64,000 nt of DNA from Rugalucina vietnamica (Eukaryota > Mollusca > Bivalvia > Lucinida > Lucinidae): the NCBI GenBank assembly GCA_964017185.1, contig OZ024869.1:64680931-64744930 (forward strand), read 5' to 3'. Positions 12,374 to 23,540 of the stretch are shown one piece after another. Positions within the stretch are counted from its first letter, which is position 1. The number at the start of each line of letters is the position of its first letter. Below the pieces are notes generated by a model, which did no database searches, had not been told where the DNA came from, and saw only the letters and a list, made by a program, of their open reading frames with translations. The translations under genes and the position numbers were made by a program.

Positions 12374-12570
12374 CAAATATAATTGTTAGATCCTTTGGAA
12401 GCAGTAAAAACATTCAAAGAGAGGTGGGCCATATTGTACAATTTCGGGTAATGAACCTTCATCTGTGACCCTTTATAAAACTGGCAGCGAAAGCCAGACA
12501 TTCATGATTTCCTCAATTTCAAGAATTTTCACCAGTATACACTGTAGTCTAAATCAAAGACTCTACAAGT
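12374..12570 (+). repeat. third, partial 379-bp unit
   Basis: Repeats ATAATTGTTAGATCCTTTGG through CAGTATA, with a small duplication (ACACTGTAG), and then diverges. Confidence 0.85.
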
Positions 12571-12574
12571 ATTC

Positions 12575-12715
12575 ACAGTCAGCCTCCACTAGCCATAAAA
12601 CGTTGAAATGACTATTTACATTCTTCTGGTACTAGCCAAAACGTTGAAACGCTATTTACAGTCAACTGACACTAGCCAATTTAATGTAGTTTGGCTATTT
12701 ACAGTCATTTCTAAT
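12575..12715 (+). repeat. short degenerate tandem repeat (ACTAGCCA / CTATTTACA words)
   Basis: Words such as CACTAGCCA, AACGTTGAAA and CTATTTACAGTCA recur about three times with a period near 55 bases. Confidence 0.6.
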
Positions 12716-12999
12716 TAATATTTAGAAAATGTATATATACGAGGGTCATCCAAAAAGTGAGATAGGGCATAAAAATGGTCCAAAATATTCAGTGTGTTCA
12801 TAAATGTTACTAGAGTAACGTTTGTAACTATGACAGTAGCATCTGTAACTCTATTGTAATGGCTTATCAGTTCAAAGACGTTTAAAAGAAAATTGTATGT
12901 AAAGAAAGTAAAAGAGTCTTGTAACAATTGTAACTCTAATGTAAACATACCGAAATATGGACTTATATGGACGTTAAAAAGTTATATTCTATCCTCTGG

Positions 13000-13800
13000 C
13001 GCCTGTAACTGTGTAACATCGTAACAATTGATCATAATGCAATATTTTTCAAGAGTCTCGTAGCCTTTGTAACTCTCATGTAACTATACCGAAACATGAT
13101 CGTATCATACTGTTCTGATGATAAAATATAAATTACACGGTATTTTCTATCCTCTGGAGGCAGTTACCCCGTAACACCGTAACATTTGATCATAATGCAA
13201 TATTTTCCCAGCGACTCGTAACCCTTGTAACTCTCATGTAACTATACCGAAACATGACCGTACATGGGTGTTTGATGATTAAATATAAGTTAATTTCTAT
13301 CCTTTGGAGCCAGTTACCCCGTAACACCGTAACATTTGATCATAATGCAATATTTTTCCAGAGACCCGTAACCCTCGTAACTCTCATGTAACCATACCGA
13401 AACATGACCGTACATGGGTGTTTGACGATAAAATATAAGTTATTTTATAGCCTCTGGAGCCAGTTACCCCGTAACACCGTAACATTTGATCATAAAGCAA
13501 TTGTTTTTTTTTCCAGAGACCCGTAACCCTCGTAACTCTCATGTAGCCATACCGAAACCCCGTAACATTTGATCATAATGCAATACTTTTCCAGAGCCCC
13601 GTAACACTTGTAACTCTCATGTAACCATACCGAAACATGATCGTATCTGACTGCTCTGATGATTTAATATAAGTTATTTTCTCTCCTCTGGAGCCAGTTA
13701 CACCGTAACATTTGATCATAATGCAATATTTATCCAGAGTCCCGTAACCCTTGTTACATGTACTCTCATGTAACTATACCGAAACATGATCGTATCATGT
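13000..13800 (+). repeat. 150-bp minisatellite, about six units
   Basis: CAGTTACCCC recurs at 13161, 13311 and 13461, an exact 150-bp period; flanking units are partial or shortened. Each unit carries several GTAAC words, TTTGATCATAATGCAATATT and ACCGAAACATGA. One unit near 13545-13560 is shortened. Confidence 0.92.
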
Positions 13801-14018
13801 ACACTCGTCCAGTACACGGAAACGCATACTTAAATCTACTATAAACAGCCACCGGGTTTTTTTTGCCACACCGGTTTTTGGCAAACTCAACATGCCTTTA
13901 AATTGATCCAAACTATTCAAAACCACTTTTAAACATAACAATGGAACATACTGACTAATTTCTATATGTTTTCATGATAAAAAGTTTTACAGTTTGTGAG
14001 AAATTTACCGTCAAAGTT

Positions 14019-14515
14019 GAAATTCCCGCGGGATTTTTCAAAAATCCCGCGGGAAAAAAAAATCCCGCGGGATTTTTGGAAAATCCCATGGGAATAATTT
14101 CCCTTAATACATAATGGAAAAAAATACCATGGGAAAATTGAAGGAAAATGAAACACTTTAATAAACATTCTATAACCTAATTAAATACTTATCAATACAT
14201 CAAAGCGATGTAGGAGGTGTTATTTCAAGTTCTTAATTTTTCCCGCGGGAATTTTTTACCTTGGTTCTACATTGGAAAAAAATCCCATGGGATTTTTTTG
14301 AAGTTGTAAAATTCTATTAAGCCAGTGATTGACCTATTCTATCTACAATGAGCAATATCATCGATCATTAGGAACAAGATCAAGACTCTATCATAACTTT
14401 TGATTTTTCCCGCAGAAAAAAAATCCCGCGGGAATATAATACCATGTTGATAAAATGGAAAAAAAATCCACGGGATTTTTTCCACAGAAATTTATTCCTG
14501 CGGGATTTTTTCAAC
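14019..14515. repeat. cluster of CCCGCGGG / CCCATGGG palindromes
   Basis: Roughly a dozen 8-10-bp palindromes of the form ATTCCCGCGGGATTTT or TCCCATGGGA are separated by short A/T runs. Pairs of them can stack into larger hairpins. The short open frame on the minus strand here (13962-14168) also exists in the other copy, but it is a by-product of these palindromes. Confidence 0.85.
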
Positions 14516-14518
14516 ATG

Positions 14519-14908
14519 TCCATTCAAAACACCAGTTTGGAGGCTGTAACTCAGAAACCAAAGTCGCAGACATTTCACACCATTCTGAGTAATATAAGAG
14601 TAAATTGATGAACACATATATTCTAGTCAGGTATTTCTTGACGAAATAAATCTGGTATTCGTGGCAGGCTGTTGTTCTTGGGGGTTTTACAAATATACGA
14701 GTCCTGCTCTGGGTCCATCTGTTTTATTGCTTCACACTGGTTTTCAAATAGAGTATGCATGAATAATCAATGTATCGTCTATTATGCAAATCACTTCACA
14801 GGACCTGAAACGACAATGAAACATTGTTCAAATCTCATGTTGCATAATTAATGGTCTACCACAGTATCTCAATTGTGTACAATAAAATATAGCACATAAA
14901 TAAGACAG
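14519..14908. other. unannotated DNA
   Basis: No repeat or exon recognised. Confidence 0.4.
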
Positions 14909-15456
14909 TGTGCTCAAACCTCAATTTTGTGTGTTTTACTATGGCATGAACCCCTTCGGTGTTCTTTAACTTTACATCCGACCCACTGCAGCTCATCTAT
15001 AGCTCCATTAACACCCAGAAAAATGAATTTTGTTTCTTAAATGAAACACAGTTTTACTTTACATACAAAAATTACTGTTAAAACTGTGTTACACAGACTG
15101 GTGCACAGTTTAGTGATTATCTTACTTTATACTCAATGACAAAAATACAATATGGGTCTTACCAGATATTATGGGATCTAAAGTGTGCTCAAACCTCAAT
15201 TTTGTGTGTTTTACTATGGCATGAACCCCTTCGGTGTTCTTTAACTTTACATCCGACCCACTGCAGCTCATCTATAGCTCCATTAACACCCAGAAAAATG
15301 AATTTTGTTTCTTAAATGAAACACAGTTTTACTTTACATACAAAAATTACTGTTAAAACTGTGTTACACAGACTGGTGCACAGTTTAGTGATTATCTTAC
15401 TTTATACTCAATGACAAAAATACAATATGGGTCTTACCAGATATTATGGGATCTAA
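14909..15456 (+). repeat. 274-bp direct tandem duplication, essentially identical units
   Basis: GTGTGCTCAAACCTC at 14909 recurs at 15183, and the text between matches to the end, GGGATCTAAA. I saw no difference between the copies. This is either a recent duplication or an assembly artefact. Each unit contains an ACTGTGTTTCATT / AATGAAACACAG-type hairpin. Confidence 0.95.
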
Positions 15457-15940
15457 AGGCCCTACAATCACCACCAAAATGGCATCTCTCTCACTGTCAC
15501 ATGTGAACTGTGGAAATAAGAACATAGTTAAGTATCATGCAGGCATAAATCATTCTGGGCCCTAGATTTAATAGTGAGGCATGCAGAAGGAGAATTACAA
15601 GATTGTCATCTTTACATATGGACTTTTAGTAAAAATATTGAACTTTTAAACATTGAATTGCTTGTTTTTGTGAATTAAATGCCCAATTCAAACTTAAATA
15701 AAAGGATTCTAAGAAACAATTTCAACAGTTCCAACTTCCTGAACGTCTGAAACTAGATATAATTTTAACGCCTTACACCACTGGACATTTCGAAGCAAAT
15801 GACGCTTTAATATTAAAAAACAAAATTTCTGAGTCGCAGCACTCACTTCATATTTCAACAACTAACATCAGCTCTGTAGAGCTTTTATTGCGACTATTTT
15901 AAGAATATCTGTACATTATTTACACTGAGTTGTGGAAATG
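15457..15940. other. unannotated DNA
   Basis: No supported feature. Confidence 0.35.
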
Positions 15941-16075
15941 TGACTTGCTCAAGGCCACAACAGATGACGCCCCGGATGGGGATCGAACAAGGGAACCCTC
16001 GACCCAAAGTCTGATGCGCTACCGACTGCGCCAGTCCGCTCCGACCTATAATTGTAAATTATGGTCGCCAGTCCG
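15941..16075 (-). mobile_element. tRNA-derived SINE head (family C)
   Basis: On the minus strand, a tRNA-like head (GACTGGCGCAGTCGGTAGCG, then TTGTTCGATCCCC) is followed by TTGTGGCCTTGAGCAAGTC, a body shared with the plus-strand copy at 48600-48800. The start of the head is partly duplicated at 16066-16085. Confidence 0.75.
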
Positions 16076-16637
16076 CTCCGACCTATAATTATGAATTTTA
16101 CCATCATTATATACTCATTATCTGAGATATTGTGAAATGAAAGTTTTCTAAACATTTAAACAAACTGGTCTCAAAGCCAAGGCTTACTTTCTCACATTTT
16201 CATCATTTCCGAAGTGAGTGCAAGATCAGAGCAAAATACATGGTTTGCATCCAAACCATGTAAATTGTTTATTTAAAAGAGATAAAGAAAAATCGTTCAA
16301 TATTACAATAATGACTGTGCAAGGCAAAGTGAAATAACATGTACAACTCTTGGTAAATTTAGCGCTAAATCTACAGAGACAACTGCAGTGAATTTACTGA
16401 CTACAGCAACAACTGCAGTGAATTTTCCGAGACATCTCGGTCAAAATAAAACGTGAGAGAGTTGTCTTTACTTCTAAATGTAAGTGCTTTCTCGGGAACA
16501 GGCAGTCTCGTCATTGTTGCTTTTGGGAAGGTGATTTATTCCTCTTCTTCCCATATAGTTCTTCCCTCGGATAATCGGGTATTATCGAACTGTGTGCATA
16601 TGTACACGTGTCGCCCGAGACTGATTGAGAGTGCAGT
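16076..16637. other. unannotated DNA
   Basis: No supported exon. It may include the 3' untranslated part of the minus-strand LINE. Confidence 0.35.
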
Positions 16638-17053
16638 TTAAAAACAGTTTATGTACAGATTAAAATTTTGATGCTGGTCTACATGTACATGGAGCTGAAT
16701 GGAAGCTGGTCCCTGAAGGCCTCCAAGCTTTGTGCTGAGACTGCTGACTGAGGGAGCTGGTTCCAGAGACGTATGACACAAGTTTGGGAAGGAGTTCACT
16801 GATGATTGTGGAATGGCAAATTTCATGTTGTGGCCTTTAGAAACTCGAGCTGGTATCAGGAATGGTGTGTCGGGGATGGAAACCAGTTGGTGTACTACTC
16901 TGTATAGCACCACAGTCTTTCTCTGCATCCTCCTTTGCTGAAGAGTACTCCACTGGAGATCTGCTAGTATGGCTGTAGCACTGCTGGTTGTGCTGTAGTC
17001 GACCTTCACAAACCGTGCAGCTCTTCTCTGAACCATCTCTAGTTTATGATGTA

Positions 17054-17843
17054 CTGGAAGGGTCAAAATGACCGTATTATTAGAGGTGCACCCGTAAAGT
17101 AGAGGTTAACCCCTAAAATAGGCATGCACCCCTAGAATAGGCATGTACCTGCATTTTAGGGGTTAACCGATCGGTCCATGCCTATTTTGAAATAGGCATG
17201 CACCCGCAAATATAGGGGTGCACCCGCATATTTAGAAGTTCACCCCTATTTTCAGATACGGGTTAATCTGCATTTTAGGGGTTAACCCGCAATTTAGCGG
17301 TGCATGCCTATTTAAGAGGTGCATGCCTATTTTAGAGGTTAACCTCTAAAAATGCAGGTGCACCCCTATTTTAGGTGCATGTCTAAATATAGGGGTTAAT
17401 CCGCAATTTAAAAATAGGGGTTAACCCCTATTTTTAGGGGTCCATGCCTAAATAGAGGTGAACCCCTAAATAGGGGTGAACCTGCAAAAATAGAGGTTAA
17501 CCCCTATTTTAAAATTGCGGGTGAACCCCTGTATTTAGGCTTTAACCTGCAAATATGCAGGTGCACCCCTAAATAGAGGTTAACCCCTAAATAGTGGTGC
17601 ATGCCTATTTTAGGTGTGCACCCGTACTTTTAGAGGTGCACCCGTAAAGTAGAGGTTAACCCCTAAAATAGGCATGCACCCCTATAATATGCATGTACCT
17701 GCATTTTAGGGGTTAACCTCTATATTAAAATAGGGGTGAACCTCTAAATATGCGGGTGCACCCCTATATTTGCGGGTGCATGTCTATTTTGAAATAGGCA
17801 TGGACCGATCGGTTAACCACTTCGGTCATTTTGACCCTTCCAG
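17054..17843. mobile_element. TA-flanked MITE filled with a two-orientation word array
   Basis: The ends CTGGAAGGGTCAAAATGACC and GGTCATTTTGACCCTTCCAG are perfect inverted repeats. TA lies outside each end (17052-17053 and 17844-17845), as expected for a Tc1/mariner-type insertion. The interior is a dense, irregular mosaic of GGGGTTAACCCC, GGCATGCACC, GGTGCACCC and AAATAG words in both orientations, and no fixed period is seen. It splits the LINE RT, so it is younger than that insertion. Confidence 0.88.
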
Positions 17844-17893
17844 TACACCATAGTTTTGACCCTTCTGGTACACCATAAATCTTAGCTGTAATG

Positions 17894-17975
17894 TCATGAC
17901 AGGTCTGAATAGTTTACTGGTGACACGCCAAATGACATTATTTCACCAGGGGGTTCGGATGGGGGAGAAATTAGT
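17894..17975 (-). repeat. LINE 3'-tail word (GGCGTGTCACCAGTAAAC)
   Basis: The short segment containing GACACGCCAAATGACATTAT recurs at about 19105-19160, 19862-19912, 22980-23045, 34210-34256 and 48495-48540. At 34050-34256 it follows a LINE C-terminal coding match, so it is probably a LINE 3' end. Confidence 0.7.
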
Positions 17976-18420
17976 CCCTTAAGTTCTGAGCCGATGGTCA
18001 GCCCAAGGTGTTTTGCAATTTTGACTGTCTGAAGCTTTGTTCCCTGGATGTGATAGTCATGGGTGAGAAGATTCCTATTGTTGGTAATCCTTATGACATC
18101 ACACTTGTCTGCGTTGAACTGCATTGATCAGCCAGTCTCATTTCCAATCTTGTAACTTGTCCAGGTCTTGTTGTAGGAAAATTTGGTCTTCCTTTGACTT
18201 GATTACCCTGTAGACAAGTGAGTCATCTGCAAACAGTCTCTTAGTCGATGTAATATTATCCGACATGACATTGATGTAAACCAAGAACAGCAAGGGTCCG
18301 AGGACAATTCCTTGTGGGACGCCTGGTGTGACGTTTGTTGCACTTAAGTGGGTACCTTCAAGGACAACCTATTGTTGCCTGTCAGCCAGAAAATCTGTGA
18401 CAGAAATATCAACGTAAATA

Positions 18421-18760
18421 TTGTTTTGTTTGTTTTGTTTTCTTGTTACTCCCATCAATCAATTTCTGATTATTCTTGGGAGGTGTACATTGTACACACC
18501 GGTGTGTTTGCATGATGAGCCTACATGCATGAGGATAGAACCTGTGTAGGGATCTTTAACCTGCACAGGGGATGACTGTCCTTGGACAGGGGGCCTGCAG
18601 TTAACGTCCCGATCCGAAGGACGGCGCACTTTGTCATGTCATTCCTGACACGAAGGGAAACAAGTTCGGACCAACAAATTTTCCTCGCCACCGGCGGGGA
18701 TCGAACCCGGGACCTCTAGCACAAGAAGCCAGTGCGCTAACCACTCGGCTACCTCGCTTC
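18421..18760 (-). mobile_element. tRNA-derived SINE (family D), minus strand
   Basis: This is the reverse complement of the 20021-20357 copy. It has a tRNA-like head (TAGCCGAGTGGTTAGCGCAC, then GGTTCGATCCCC) at 18690-18760 and an internal segment with GGGACGTTAACTG. The 3' end carries GATTGATGGGAGTAAC and short AAAAC repeats. Confidence 0.88.
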
Positions 18761-20020
18761 ATTGATTTCACACACTTCAAGAAAGATTGTATTGTTAAAT
18801 TGACATATCACCCGGTAGGCTACACCTAACATACTATTTGGTCTACCGTGTGTATATTCAAGGTGTCATTACGCTTTGTACTAAACTTGTGAAACGAACA
18901 TGTAGACAAAGCCAGTTAATGCAAGTTCAGCGTTTTGCCCAGAACTGTGGTACATGTACTTTGGAATGCTCTCCTCGCCTGCATTGTAATTCGATAGCGT
19001 AATTTATATTAGAGTGTCCGTTTCGGGAGCGGGTGGTGGTTGTTCGATCCCGGTTCATACCAAAGACGTTCAAAATGGAAACAGTGGCTACTACCATCTG
19101 AATGGTTTGAATCTGAATGGTTTACTGGCGATACGCCAAATTGACAATACTTCAACAGCTTGGCGCTAAGCATTCCAAGCACTGGCTTGATTTTAAAAGA
19201 CATGTCACAGAAAAGTAAAGCATGCTACTTTTTTTAGAAGCCAATTTGAAAGAGAAATAAACACAAAACAAAATTGTTGTTAAAACTCATGAAAAGTCCT
19301 TAGTTTACCTGTTGAATGTTGATACATCAAATCATGTCAATTTCACATAGCCCATGTTAATTTCATGCTGATACTATTTTTGGGTACTATGGGAGTCTGG
19401 TGATGGTAATACCTGGGGTTACAACGAGGTGCGCCGTTAAGTCAACGGCGGAACACTACAAACATAATATATAATACAGTTGCACAGTTCAGTTATGCTG
19501 ATAGCCAGATGATGCACATATCCCATTTATCACAGGACTCTTTTTAACAATTATCTTTCTCTGTGCAGTCATCCCACCTTCTATCTTGTACCATCTTTTA
19601 CTTCAAGATGTTTTGGACCGAGATGACTCCAAACAAATAGAGTAGGCGAGTAAGAACGGCTTAAACTGCTTTGATTAAACAAAGTCTTTTTGATATATTG
19701 CTCTCGAAGTCTCAGAATAATATAAAGATTTAGTTTAAAACGTTTATTGGTGTAAAAATATGAAATATGATGGATTTTAATCTCACAAGGTAAATTTTTA
19801 ATCTTTTATGTATGATAACGCTATCATTAATTGATCGCCACAATGCCATAGGTTTTCGCTCTGAATAGTTTACTGGTGACACGCCAAATGACATTATTTC
19901 ACCAGCTACCAACAGGTAGTAGAAAGATATTGATTTATAGAGTATCTTTAAATTTTTAGAGTTTCTATTAATTTATAGTACAAATGTATCTATATAGATC
20001 AAACATGTCACATGTTACAT
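18761..20020. other. repeat-fragment interval
   Basis: Holds a fragment of the long-TIR element arm (18815-18885, TTTGGTCTACC) and two minus-strand LINE tails (19105-19160 and 19862-19912). No gene is seen. Confidence 0.55.
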
Positions 20021-20357
20021 GCGGAAGCGAGATAGCCGAGTGGTTAGCGCACTGGCTTCTTGTGCTAGAGGTCCCGGGTTCGATCCCCGCCGGCGGCGAG
20101 GAAAATTTGTTGGTCCGAACTTGCTTCCCTTCGTGTCATTTGCAGGAATGACATGATACAGTGCGCCGTCCTTCGGATCGGGACGTTAACTGGAGGCCCC
20201 CTGTGCAGGGACAGTCATCCCCTGTGCAGGTTAAAGATCCCTACACAGGTTCTATCCTCATGCATGTAGGCTCATCCTGCAAACAAACCGGAGTGTACAA
20301 TGTACACCTCCCAAGAATAATCAGAAATTGATTGATGGGAGTAACAGGAAAACAAAA
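20021..20357 (+). mobile_element. tRNA-derived SINE (family D), plus strand
   Basis: A head with box A-like TAGCCGAGTGGTTAGCG and box B-like GGTTCGATCCCC is followed by a body of about 260 bases and an AAACAAAAAC tail. It matches the minus-strand copy at 18421-18760. The two form an inverted pair about 1.3 kb apart. Confidence 0.9.
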
Positions 20358-20369
20358 ACACATGTAATG

Positions 20370-20700
20370 GGGTGATCGTGTGGCTCGGTAGCTCAGTCAG
20401 TGGTAGAGTGCTCCCACACTAAGCGAGAGACCCTGGATTCGAGTCCCAGTCAGGCCACATTCTTTTTCCGCCCCTTTGACATTTGGTGACTCAGTGTGGG
20501 TCTGTGCTCGGGCTGCGAGCAGCAAAAAAAGGGACTGTCTCTTTGGTTCCGGCATGGTTCCGAGCAGATTCTGGGATGATTCTAATTAAGTAGGGGGAAA
20601 TTGTAATGGGTCGATCGTGTGGCTCGGTAGCTCGATGGTAGAGTGCTTGCATGGTAAGTTAGAGTCCTGGTCGGGCCACATTCTTTTTCCACCCCTGTGA
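20370..20700 (+). repeat. tRNA-like direct repeat, two copies
   Basis: Copies at 20374-20470 and 20612-20690 both read TCGTGTGGCTCGGTAGCTC, have a box B (GGATTCGAGTCCC in the first), and end GGCCACATTCTTTTTCC. The acceptor-like ends TGGCTCG and CAGGCCA pair only partly. The second copy has a shortened D-arm and anticodon region, so these are SINE-like or pseudogene tRNAs rather than working tRNA genes. Confidence 0.7.
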
Positions 20701-20704
20701 CATA

Positions 20705-20840
20705 CGCTTTAAACCGAAAACTGTTTGCGTACCACTGATTTTTACTGCGTACATGGTATGCACAGGTGTGAATTTTTTATGCGTACAGGGCGAAAAATCA
20801 TGCGTACATACGCAGTACGCATTGTTATCTACTTCGCTGC
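20705..20840 (+). repeat. dispersed repeat with GCGTAC words (inverted copy at 40600-40735)
   Basis: CATGGTATGCACAGGTGTGAA and GTTATCTAC match the reverse complement of 40605-40735 (GTAGATAACGATGCATACTG, then AGACCTGTGCATACCATG). Confidence 0.7.
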
Positions 20841-20949
20841 AACAGTATAAAATTTAGCTTCAACTACAAAGAATCAGAGGGATAACATAAAAATTACAAT
20901 TTTGAATTTTTGACAGTGTTTTAGATAATCATTGATGAATTTTGTAGTG

Positions 20950-21260
20950 CAAAAAAAGCCAATGTCATGGGAACATACGGAGCAGTGTGCGGTAATCAAG
21001 TATGTTGAAAGAGCGGGCAAGACCTTACAAACACTTCGTAATTCATGAAACCCAAGGAAAGTGCATAGAAAATGGTGAGGAGTCGTGTGTTCCTCTGGTA
21101 TACTCTATTTTTAAGAATCAAAAAAGTGGGAGGCGTAGGGAAGAACTGGTTGGGCTTCGACTTAGAAAATCAGATTTTTCACCAAGGCAACACCACAGTG
21201 CTACAGATAAGCAGTATATCTGGGTATTTACCCAATTAAAATGTCTTAAAACCCAATAAA
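20950..21260 (+). other. weak coding-like stretch, possibly a decayed THAP-type domain
   Basis: The open frame at 21002-21257 contains RRREELVGLRLRKSDFSPRQ, which loosely resembles the middle of a THAP domain (basic, then W, then R.DF.PS). It lacks the following C..HF pair. An ATG with GTYGAVCGN lies just upstream in another frame. No splice sites support it. It may be chance. Confidence 0.15.
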
Positions 21261-22440
21261 GATTTTCAGCTCTGCGTACAGAAAAGCAAAAGAAATCTTC
21301 GATCCGCAAATCAGATTATTTTCTTTGCTTACAGTCCTATAATTTGTCAAAATCTTGTTTACCAAACTGTGCCTGCACATGCGAATAATAATAATCGAGC
21401 ACATGGGTCTATTTTTGGAACTTGGTCCCCGTTTCGCCATTCATATAGTACAGAGCGTCTTGATGATCTAGACTATGAGCCAAGAATTTCAGCCAATCGA
21501 TTTTCGTCGCCAGGTTGCATGTAAGAATAGAAATTGTACTTTCAGTTTGGAAGCCCAATATTTTTTAGCCTATTTCTTTCAATAATGACCCATCAAACTT
21601 GTTTTATTGAATGTAAAGTTAAGAACACTTGCTGAAATTTTATTTTTCATTATTTCCAAGCAAACAATTTATTGATTCTGCAATTAACAGCTTAAGGGCA
21701 TCCTAAAATCTTACGCACTTGAACTTACGATCTGTTAACCGTACCCCATCCACTATGTCTGTATTATAGAGCTTGATGGCTCTGACTATAGTTGACTTGT
21801 ACTATTTGATACGAGAGACTACGGAATTAGCCATATAGCCCCGCTTTAGCCCCGGTGGCTCTTAGTGATTTTTCCTCCTCTGAATTCTGAGTTTGATGAC
21901 ACGCTCAGTTATGAACGTTGTTCATGTCAAAGACAAAGGGCTCCATACTTTGTTAGTGGACACACTTTGAGACTAAATTTTCGGCAGTTTCATTAAAATG
22001 ACCCTAAATGTAAATATTGTGTAGAAAAATGTTTTTCCCATTAGCATGATTAGTGTGCAAAGTTTGGACTTTCATCTTTGAAAACAAATAACACACCAAG
22101 AACAGTTCATGAACTTTCCGACTGTGCCTCGTATTTGATGCATTTGTCCAACAAGTTAAATTACTGTAGACATATGAGAACAATTTGTTATTGGAAGAAT
22201 AAAAAGACCAGGAATTGCTATTTACAAGTAAATTTAAAGCTGATTTTGATTATGTCAAAGCTGTGGAAGGCATATAAGCAGTGAATATGCTGCAGCACTT
22301 TCTGAAACCATTGACTGTATAAGGCCAGTTATCTTGTTCGCATTTACATTTTTGAGTCAGAGTATATGTAGAGATCTGAGGCAGCTTATGCTACATTGAT
22401 ATTGTACGCATTACCTTCTAAAATTCTTGATGTTGAACCA
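21261..22440. other. unannotated DNA
   Basis: No supported gene or complete repeat. Confidence 0.35.
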
Positions 22441-22518
22441 CACTGGTCAATCTATACGTTGCATTGCCGGGGTCTAAGCGGACTTGCCGGGGATTGATAC
22501 GCTGATTTGTGGAATAAA

Positions 22519-22638
22519 ATGGCGGCCAACAATAAACAAACTGCGGAAGTGGTACGGATTATCCTGCTTTTCTTCAGTTATAGTTTATTCCAAAACATCT
22601 CGCATGCCAAAGGAACTATAGAATTGTATCGGAAAGAC
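22519..22638 (+). CDS. putative first coding exon with signal peptide
   Basis: ATG at 22519 sits in a good context (AAAATGGCGG). The translation begins MAANNKQTAEVV, continues with a hydrophobic run RIILLFFSYSLF, and has a possible signal cleavage after SHA, before KGTIELYRKD. A possible donor is GTGCGT at 22639; without splicing the frame stops at 22675. The segment is not repeated elsewhere in the window. If the donor is used, this could be exon 1 of the gene whose 3' exons lie at 42837-47259, but the join over about 20 kb is not shown by the sequence. I cannot name the protein. A weaker reading is a chance ORF. Confidence 0.35.
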
Positions 22639-22959
22639 GTGCGTGGCATGCACTTGGTGATTTATCTAAACATTTAGGAATACATTCGAGTACCGATACG
22701 GTGGGTAAGACGATTTTGAAGATTTCTTGTAAATTCACGACTTTCAAATGATGTAGTTTTCACCTGTTCTATTTTTCTTTCTGTTTATCTATGCACAAGT
22801 CATCATTTGGCCCCATAGCATCGGAAACTAGCAACAGTTGGGAAGAGATGTTTGTTTTCTGAGAAATATCTCGAAAAATATCGTTGTACGTCGGAGCTGG
22901 CGGAACCATGTGCTACGCGGTTGAATGTCTGATGACTGTGTGTTCAAGTTTGCATCTCT

Positions 22960-23050
22960 TGTGAGAGCCAGGGACTGATTTTCCTCCTTGCACACACCCC
23001 TGGTGAAGTATTGCCAGTTTGGCGTGTCACCAGTAAACCATTCAGATATG
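22960..23050 (+). repeat. LINE 3' tail fragment
   Basis: Shares GGCGTGTCACCAGTAAACCA and the preceding TGAAGTATTGCCAGTTT with 34200-34256 and 48490-48540. Confidence 0.65.
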
Positions 23051-23540
23051 CACATTATCCCTCGTTTGAGTTGGAGATTTCAAAATAAACATGGGTAAAT
23101 GCCAAAGCCATGTTAGAACAATCAATTATCCTGGCAAAAGCCATCCAGAGGCAGGCTACTTAGTGCACATTTCTTTCAACTGCCAAATGTTCAGATTCTA
23201 GATCAACAACTAAAGGCCGAACTTACTCATGGCCGAAATGGCTCGTTACTGATCGTCGGGTATAGCTATTTAGAAATGCCATCATTTGTGTCAATTTGGC
23301 ACTTAATTTTAGCATCCGAGTACTCTTTCTGAACCACTGTATTGCCTAATTCATATTTCTCTAACTTGGCATGCCCACGGTGGTGTTTTAGGCAGATTTT
23401 TTAGATATTAATTGCTGTAATGTGACTTTATCGGTTATAGAATGAAACCGAAAGTAGAAAACTGACCCAACGTCCGGAAGCTATTCTTACCAGATTTTTG
23501 ATTGGCTGATGGTGTGCATTGAATTAGGAATATTCCTAAA

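Larger units (their letters stand above)
12737..14518 (+). mobile_element. minisatellite-bearing element, left copy
   Basis: The left edge is TACGAGGGTCATCCAAAAAG, a mariner-like terminus. Then come GTAAC-rich 150-bp units (13000-13800), a unique segment (GCCACACCGGTTTTTGGC), and a block packed with CCCGCGGG and CCATGGG palindromes (14020-14515). A close reverse-complement copy occupies 58428-61700. The match is near-identical over 13840-14518 and stops at AACATG on the inner side. No transposase or capsid-type gene is present. The element resembles tandem-repeat-bearing non-autonomous elements known from bivalves, but I cannot assign a family. Confidence 0.75.
16638..18405 (-). mobile_element. 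non-LTR retrotransposon (LINE) fragment, reverse transcriptase, interrupted
   Basis: On the minus strand the RT core is recognisable: VPQGIVLGPLLFLVYIN, then the active-site box LFADDSLVYR (18215-18240), then QFNADKCDVIRITN and AKHLGLTIGS. A C-terminal block MVQRRAARFV with LQWSTLQQRR follows at 16900-17050. The order and motifs are those of CR1/Jockey-group LINEs; the clade is not resolved. The RT is 5' truncated at about 18405, has at least one in-frame stop, and is split by a MITE at 17054-17843. A copy of the family's 3' tail (17894-17975) lies inside the reading frame. It is inactive. An inverted SINE adjoins its 5' side. Confidence 0.85.

Noticed and set aside
13000-13800. CRISPR-like array
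   Set aside because: Units are contiguous 150-bp tandem repeats without unique spacers, in a eukaryotic context.
13962-14168. Minus-strand open frame conserved in the inverted copy at 58746-58979
   Set aside because: The conservation is explained by near-identity of the two DNA copies, and the frame is generated by repeated CCCGCGGG palindromes (SRGIFF/SRGNF words). There is no start context or domain.
20374-20470. Possible functional tRNA gene
   Set aside because: Box A and box B are present, but acceptor ends pair poorly and the sequence is repeated nearby with a shared 3' extension, so SINE-like or pseudogene.
20950-21260. Second THAP-domain gene
   Set aside because: The resemblance is limited to one basic stretch; the diagnostic C..HF pair and AVPT box are absent. 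Kept only as a low-confidence note.
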